Origin: an uncultured bacterium
GTDB taxonomy: Bacteria; Actinomycetota; Coriobacteriia; Coriobacteriales; Coriobacteriaceae
Assembly: GCA_905215835.1 (NCBI GenBank)
Contig: CAJMRR010000005.1
Span: forward strand, 1 to 26,261
Reading direction: 5' to 3'
DNA length: 26,261 nucleotides
The position numbers and the translations under genes are program-made. A model generated the notes under the pieces. That model saw nothing but the letters and a program-made list of their open reading frames with translations. It did no database searches and was not told where the DNA came from. Below are positions 22,452 through 26,261 of the stretch, piece after piece (the stretch's first letter is position 1; every line of letters starts with the position of its first letter).

Positions 22452-23966
22452 TTACGCCTGAGCGTTGGCGAAGGCCTGCTTGGCACCCTCGGTGCGCACG
22501 ACGGCGAGCGCACTGACGACAAACTCCTCAAGACCTGCGATCTGCGTAAGGTCCTCGCCCCACATCTGCTCGTTGGTGAGCACGTCGTGCACCAGCTGGG
22601 CATCGTCGGCGCCGGCATGGGCGGCGTAGAAGTCGAGCACGAAGGCGTCGTCCTGAGCGGTGTACTCGGTGCCGTCGGAGCGACGCAGGTGCAGGCCGTC
22701 GCCCTCGCGGGACACGAGCTCCTGCGTGTAGAAGGAGATGAGCGTAGCGAGGCTCGTCGCCAGGCACTTGGGCAGGTTGCCGGTCTCGGCAACGTAGTCC
22801 TTGAGCGTGGGCAGGTCGCGAGCGCGCCACTTAGCCGTGGAGTTGAGGCAGATGGAGAGCAGCGCATGATCAATAAACGGGTTGTCGAAGCGGTTTTCGA
22901 CGGCGGCGGCAAAGGCCTTGCAGTCCTCGACATCCAAGTCGGCGGCAAGCGTCGGAATGACCTCGTCGTAGAGCATGGTGTTCATGAAGCCGCGAATGGT
23001 CTCGTCATGCATGCAGTCGCGCACGATATCAAAGCCGGCAACCCAGGAACCCGGAACGAAGGCGGTGTGGGCACCGTTGAGGATGCGGACCTTGCGCTTT
23101 TTGTACGGGGTGACGTCGGGAGTCACAAAGACACCCGGAAGACCAGCCTTCACAAAGGGAAGCTTCTCGGCAAGCGACTCGTCGCCCTGGATGCCCCACA
23201 TCTGGAAGGGCTCGCGCACGGCCAGGAAGGGATCCTCGTAGCCCAGACGCTCAGCCACCGCGGCGGCCTCGGATGCGTCGCGGATACGGCCCGGTACGAT
23301 GGTGTCGACGAGCGTGGTGCAGACGGTGCAGTCGTTGGCCATCCACTGCGCAAACTCGTCCTCCCAGCCCCAGTCGCTCACATACTGGTTCATGATGCGC
23401 AGCAACTCCTCGCCGTTGTGATCGATGAGCTCGCAGGCGAGGACGATGACGCCCGGCTTACCGGCAGCCCAGCGGGTGTGGAGCACCTGGGCAAGCTTGG
23501 CGGGGAAGCTCGCGGGTGGCATGTCGTCGGCCTTGCAGGACGGGTCATAGGCGATACCGGCCTCGGTGGTGTTGGAGACGATGATCTCCAGGTCGTCGGA
23601 GACGGCGACCTCCATCATGGCGCGATAGTCGTCCTCACGATACGGGTTAAGGCAGCGGCTGCAGGCGCTGATCACGCGGGACTCGTCAACCGTGTTGCCG
23701 TTCTCCTTGCCGCGCACCAGCACGGTGTACAGGTCGTCCTGGGCATTGATACCGTCGGCAAAGCCAAAGGCACCGCTGATGGGCTGCACCATGACGACCT
23801 TGCCGTTCCAGCCGGTGGCCTCGTTGCCCATGTCAAAGAAGCGGTCGACGAAGGCGCGCAGGAAATTGCCCTCGCCAAACTGCAGAACCTTCTCGGGAGC
23901 ATCCTTGGGCAGCAGATAGCCCTTGTAGCCGATCTTCTCGAGCGCATCGTAGCTGATGTTCTCCAT
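22452..23966 (-). CDS. uxaB: UxaB, tagaturonate reductase
   Basis: This 504-residue protein of the mannitol-dehydrogenase (long-chain polyol dehydrogenase) family reduces D-tagaturonate to D-altronate with NADH. The N-terminal Rossmann region has FGEGNFLRAFVD (about 30-41). The catalytic pattern Lys292, Asn297, His300 (K-x4-N-x2-H in KVRILNGAH) has the spacing of the known K/N/H triad of this family. The choice of tagaturonate over fructuronate is based on the FGEGNFLRAF motif and the uxaA/uxaC neighbours. ATG 23966 has AAGGAG upstream. The gene lies between uxaC and uxaA on the same strand. Confidence 0.95.
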   Translation of the reverse strand: MENISYDALEKIGYKGYLLPKDAPEKVLQFGEGNFLRAFVDRFFDMGNEATGWNGKVVMVQPISGAFGFADGINAQDDLYTVLVRGKENGNTVDESRVISACSRCLNPYREDDYRAMMEVAVSDDLEIIVSNTTEAGIAYDPSCKADDMPPASFPAKLAQVLHTRWAAGKPGVIVLACELIDHNGEELLRIMNQYVSDWGWEDEFAQWMANDCTVCTTLVDTIVPGRIRDASEAAAVAERLGYEDPFLAVREPFQMWGIQGDESLAEKLPFVKAGLPGVFVTPDVTPYKKRKVRILNGAHTAFVPGSWVAGFDIVRDCMHDETIRGFMNTMLYDEVIPTLAADLDVEDCKAFAAAVENRFDNPFIDHALLSICLNSTAKWRARDLPTLKDYVAETGNLPKCLATSLATLISFYTQELVSREGDGLHLRRSDGTEYTAQDDAFVLDFYAAHAGADDAQLVHDVLTNEQMWGEDLTQIAGLEEFVVSALAVVRTEGAKQAFANAQA

Positions 23967-24002
23967 CTGTGTCTCTCCTTAGATAGCTGTTAGCGTGCAA
24001 GC

Positions 24003-24037
24003 AAAACGGGGGCGCCGCGTGTGGCGACGGCGCTCCC
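24003..24037 (-). terminator. Possible leaky terminator between uxaC and uxaB
   Basis: On the minus strand a 10-bp GC stem (24037-24028 with 24017-24008, one wobble) is followed by G and four U (24006-24003). Since uxaB has no clear promoter of its own here, partial read-through from uxaC is likely, which would step down uxaB and uxaA expression. Confidence 0.5.
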
Positions 24038-24053
24038 GGAACCAGGTTTGGAT

Positions 24054-25481
24054 TTAGGCCTCGACGGTGTCCAGGTCAAAGCCAAAGTAGCGAACGGAGT
24101 TGTTGTAGCTGATGTCGCGCACGATGGTGCCCAGCAGCTCCATGTCGGCCGGGTACTTGCCCTGCTCGACCCACTCGCCGATCACGCTGCACAGCACGCG
24201 ACGGAAGTACTCGTGGCGCGGATAGGACAGGAAAGAGCGGGAGTCGGTAAGCATGCCCACAAAGTTGCCCAGCACGCCCTCGTTAGCCAGAGCCGTGAGT
24301 TGCTCGCGCATGCCGACCTCGTTGTCGTTGAACCACCAGGCGGAGCCGTTCTGGATCTTACCGGCGGTCGGAGCCTCCTGGAAGCAGCCCATGACGGTAT
24401 CGATCATGGTGTTATCGATGGGGTTCAGGCTGTACAGAATGGTCTTGGGCAGGCCGCAGGTCTCCTGGATGGAGTTGAGGAAATCGGCGAGCTGGTCGGA
24501 CGGCGTGTAGTTGGAGATGCAGTCGTAGCCGGTGTCGGGACCGAGCTTGGCGAACATGGCGCGGTTGTTGTCGCGCTTGCAGCCAAAGTGCAGCTGCATG
24601 GCCCAGCCCAGACGGACATACTCACCGGCAACGAACTGCATAAAGGCAGTCTTGTACTTGAGGACTTCTTCCTCGGTGAGCGGCTCAGCAGTCAGGCCCT
24701 TGGCAAAGATGGCCTCGATCTCGTCGGCAGTAGCCGGTACGTACATAACGTAGTCGAGTGCATGGTCGGATGCGCGGCAGCCCAGCTCGTGAGCAACGTC
24801 GTAGCGCTTGGAAATGGCAGCCTTCATGCCCTCAAAGTCGCTGACCTCAACGCCGGCAACCTCGGAAAGGTGCTTGCAGTAGTCGGCAAACTCCTGGCCG
24901 CGCTCGATGCGCAAAGCGGCATCGGGGCGCATGGCGGGAACGACCTGAACGTCAAAGCTGTCGTCGGCGGCAATCTTCTTGTGCCACTCAAAGCTGTCGG
25001 CGGGGTCGTCGGTAGTGCAGATCATGCGGACGTTGGACTGCTTGATCAGGTTGCGGCAGGTAAAGCTAGCCTCAGCGAGCTTGGCGTTGGCAAGGTCCCA
25101 GACCTCCTGGGCAGTCTTGCCGTTGAGGACGCCCTCGTAGCCAAAGTAGCGCTTAAGTTCCAGGTGGCTCCACTCAAAGACGGGGTTGCCAACGCAGCGA
25201 TCCAGGGTCTCGGCCCACTTTTGGAACTTCTCGCGAGCAGGGGCGTCGCCAGTGATAAAACGCTCGTCGACGCCGTTGGCACGCATCAGGCGCCACTTGT
25301 AGTGGTCGCCGCCCAGCCAAACCTCGGTGATGTTCTCGAAACGCTTGTCCTCCCAAATCTCCTTAGGAGAAATGTGGCAGTGATAGTCGACGATGGGCAT
25401 GCCCTCGGCAAAGTTGTGGAACAGCTCCTCGCCGGTCTTAGTGCTCAGCAGGAAATCCTGATCGTCCATAAAGTTTTTCAT
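24054..25481 (-). CDS. uxaC: UxaC, glucuronate/galacturonate isomerase
   Basis: The 475-residue protein (E. coli UxaC about 470) isomerises D-galacturonate to D-tagaturonate, the first catabolic step. It is an amidohydrolase-fold enzyme; the HCH metal motif lies in DYHCHISPKEI (32-42, His34 and His36). The signature continues through WLGGDHYKWRLMR. It is the first gene of the uxaCBA operon. The start at 25481 (MKNFMDDQDF) is chosen because AAAGGGG lies eight bases upstream; an open frame back to 25625 would translate through the operators and promoter and is rejected. It is controlled by two operators upstream. Confidence 0.96.
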   Translation of the reverse strand: MKNFMDDQDFLLSTKTGEELFHNFAEGMPIVDYHCHISPKEIWEDKRFENITEVWLGGDHYKWRLMRANGVDERFITGDAPAREKFQKWAETLDRCVGNPVFEWSHLELKRYFGYEGVLNGKTAQEVWDLANAKLAEASFTCRNLIKQSNVRMICTTDDPADSFEWHKKIAADDSFDVQVVPAMRPDAALRIERGQEFADYCKHLSEVAGVEVSDFEGMKAAISKRYDVAHELGCRASDHALDYVMYVPATADEIEAIFAKGLTAEPLTEEEVLKYKTAFMQFVAGEYVRLGWAMQLHFGCKRDNNRAMFAKLGPDTGYDCISNYTPSDQLADFLNSIQETCGLPKTILYSLNPIDNTMIDTVMGCFQEAPTAGKIQNGSAWWFNDNEVGMREQLTALANEGVLGNFVGMLTDSRSFLSYPRHEYFRRVLCSVIGEWVEQGKYPADMELLGTIVRDISYNNSVRYFGFDLDTVEA

Positions 25482-25533
25482 CAAACAGCCCCTTTGCTGG
25501 CAAGGCGGGCGCACGGCGCGCTCGTTATCCTTT

Positions 25534-25549
25534 AGGTGAACGTTCACTA
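25534..25549. promoter_or_regulatory. Operator O2 at the uxaC promoter
   Basis: AGGTGAACGTTCACTA is a near-perfect palindrome overlapping the predicted start of transcription. Its centre is 38 bp from operator O1. Confidence 0.8.
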
Positions 25550-25578
25550 TACTAATCCATTGCACCTCGAAAGGTGAA
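25549..25578 (-). promoter_or_regulatory. Promoter of the uxaCBA operon
   Basis: On the minus strand TTCACC (25578-25573), half of operator O1, can be the -35, with TAGTAT (25554-25549) as -10 at 18 bp. TATAGT three bases downstream is an alternative -10. The leader is about 60 bases. Confidence 0.55.
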
Positions 25579-25587
25579 CGTTCACCT
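25572..25587. promoter_or_regulatory. Operator O1 at the uxaC promoter, perfect palindrome
   Basis: AGGTGAACGTTCACCT is a perfect 16-bp palindrome and the best site of the family in the window. It includes the -35 box. Its central CG fits a LacI-family repressor; no regulator gene is in view. Confidence 0.85.
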
Positions 25588-25602
25588 AACCACCACGGGG
25601 TG

Positions 25603-25628
25603 AACGGTAGATTTTGCCCGTTCAACGG
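25603..25628 (-). promoter_or_regulatory. Conserved 26-bp upstream element, uxaC copy
   Basis: AACGG at 25603-25607 and 25624-25628, 21 bp apart, frame a GATTTTG core. It matches the transporter copy at 21 of 26 positions. It starts 23.5 bp from the operator centre. Confidence 0.6.
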
Positions 25629-25717
25629 TTGCTGGAGATGTGACTTGCATGTATTGCGGACTGGCTGGCGTCCCCGATCACCAAACTTGAGCGCTTTTGC
25701 TCAGGTGGGTCATGTCC

Positions 25718-25916
25718 CGACGTACATTTTTGGGAGTATTCAGCATTGGAGCGCGCCGTGCGCCATCCTCAGCGTCCTATTTGGAACGCAGATAGCGCCC
25801 GATCGGCATAAAAAGTGCCCCCGATGGCAAATTACGCCATCGGGGGCACTTAAAACAGTCGTTCTGCACCTCATTCAGGGCATGCCAATGCTGAATGCTC
25901 CCAAAAATGCACGTCG
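25718..25916. repeat. MITE-like inverted-repeat structure (about 199 bp)
   Basis: A 32-base arm (25718-25749, from CGACGTACATTTTTGGGAG onward) is the reverse complement of 25885-25916 except for two transitions. The centre holds a perfect 16-bp hairpin. There is no coding region, and no clear target-site duplication flanks it. It could be a miniature transposable element or a large extragenic palindrome. The gene-free stretch 25482-26056 consists of the uxaC control region, this element, and the left end of the insertion sequence. Confidence 0.6.
25811..25851 (-). terminator. Perfect hairpin terminator inside the inverted-repeat element
   Basis: AAGTGCCCCCGATGGC (25813-25828) pairs perfectly with 25836-25851. 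On the minus strand it is followed by a U-run, giving a strong terminator with no obvious minus-strand gene before it. It may protect the uxaC promoter from upstream read-through. Confidence 0.75.
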
Positions 25917-25955
25917 CAAGAGGGGGTACCGGTAGCGCACAGAGATGTGGTGTAA

Positions 25956-25977
25956 GAGGCGGGGCATGCCCCGCCTC
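25956..25977. repeat. Perfect 22-bp palindrome near the insertion-sequence end
   Basis: The sequence reads GAGGCGGGGCA then its exact reverse complement, centred on CATG. It lies 80 bp before the transposase start and could limit outside transcription into the transposase gene. Confidence 0.6.
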
Positions 25978-26056
25978 CGCCCTTTCTTGAAAGGGAGGGG
26001 ACACCGCCTAGAATTCGTCGTTGGAGTAATGAAGGTGACGAATGGAAGGAAAGGCG

Positions 26057-26261
26057 ATGCCCCAAGAAGAGAGTGTACTGCGCCTCGGCCGCGACGAGGC
26101 CCTCGAGGCGGCGAGGCTTTGGCAGGAGTGCGGCGACGCGCGCGAGTTCGCGTGCAGGGTGCTGGGCGGCGTGATGAACGCGCTGATGGACTCCGAGGCC
26201 CAGCAGATGTGCGGCGCGAGCCGCAACGAGCGCAGCGACGGCAGGGAGAACAGCCGCAACG
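26057..26261 (+). CDS. IS256-family transposase, N-terminal fragment (runs off window)
   Basis: Only the first 68 codons are present, beginning MPQEESVLRLGRDEALEAAR. The segment ALMDSEAQQMCGASRNERSD followed by GRENSRN matches the N-terminal region of mutator/IS256 transposases (usual form ALMexE...G...ERS..R...RNG). The catalytic DDE residues would be further on. The ATG at 26057 is preceded by AAGGAAAGG. No frameshift is seen within the window. Family identity is fairly sure, completeness unknown. Confidence 0.82.
   Translation, partial: MPQEESVLRLGRDEALEAARLWQECGDAREFACRVLGGVMNALMDSEAQQMCGASRNERSDGRENSRN

Larger units (their letters stand above)
25931..26261 (+). mobile_element. Left end of an IS256-family insertion sequence (truncated by window)
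   Basis: The transposase start at 26057 is preceded by non-coding sequence with terminal-repeat-like character. GGTAGCGCACAGAGATGTGG from 25931 resembles the GGTAG...GTGTAA ends of some IS256-type elements, so the left end is tentatively put at 25931. The right end lies outside. A 22-bp perfect palindrome (25956-25977) and a CCCTTTC/GAAAGGG hairpin (25980-25995) lie between this end and the gene. Confidence 0.5.

Noticed and set aside
22395..25535. Long plus-strand frames across uxaB and uxaC
   Set aside because: Shadows of strongly conserved minus-strand enzymes; no start-site or domain support.
25482..25625. N-terminal extension of uxaC to a start at 25625
   Set aside because: The extension would translate through both operators and the promoter; a good ribosome site and family length support 25481.
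1..26261. CRISPR array, tRNA or rRNA genes
   Set aside because: No regularly spaced repeat series, cloverleaf-like stretches or rRNA signatures were seen on either strand.

Overview
The window looks like a chromosomal segment of a GC-rich, gut-type actinobacterium, most likely a Coriobacteriia member such as Collinsella. That assignment is an inference from GC-rich codon use, gene content and an actinobacterial-style IS256 transposase; no marker gene is present. Genes are dense and most lie on the minus strand.

Left part (1-2146): one large flavin/FeS old-yellow-enzyme-type oxidoreductase. Middle left (2147-10680): a complete potassium-uptake locus, with kdpF-kdpA-kdpB-kdpC on the minus strand and the divergent kdpD-kdpE two-component pair on the plus strand. 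The 28-residue KdpF is included. This locus is bracketed by two same-orientation copies of a ~118-bp repeat. Each copy contains a terminator hairpin and a stretch resembling the 3' end of the adjacent GltD-like gene. Then comes a stand-alone GltD-like FAD/4Fe-4S oxidoreductase (10651-11868).

Right part (11972-25481): a pectin/galacturonate utilisation locus, all on the minus strand. In transcription order it is uxaC, uxaB, uxaA (galacturonate to 2-keto-3-deoxygluconate); a GPH-type transporter; a GH28 polygalacturonase; a two-domain protein joining pectin methylesterase (CE8) to an alpha/beta-hydrolase esterase; an SGNH esterase; a GH105 unsaturated-uronyl hydrolase; and a sugar-phosphate isomerase/epimerase-like TIM barrel. 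None of the degradative enzymes has a visible signal peptide, so the locus reads as import of esterified oligogalacturonides followed by cytoplasmic de-esterification, hydrolysis and catabolism. No polysaccharide lyase, KDG kinase/aldolase or regulator gene is in the window.

The strongest unexplained signal is regulatory. Three separate promoters (uxaC, transporter, GH105) share one architecture: a palindromic operator of the AGGTGAACGTTCACCT type whose right half doubles as the -35 box, a second operator ~38-41 bp downstream, and ~22 bp upstream of the first operator's centre a conserved 26-bp element with AACGG direct repeats 21 bp apart. The central CG suggests a LacI-family regulator encoded elsewhere.

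Right edge (25482-26261): the uxaC control region, a ~199-bp MITE-like structure with 32-bp inverted ends and an internal perfect hairpin, then the left end of an IS256-family insertion sequence that runs off the window.
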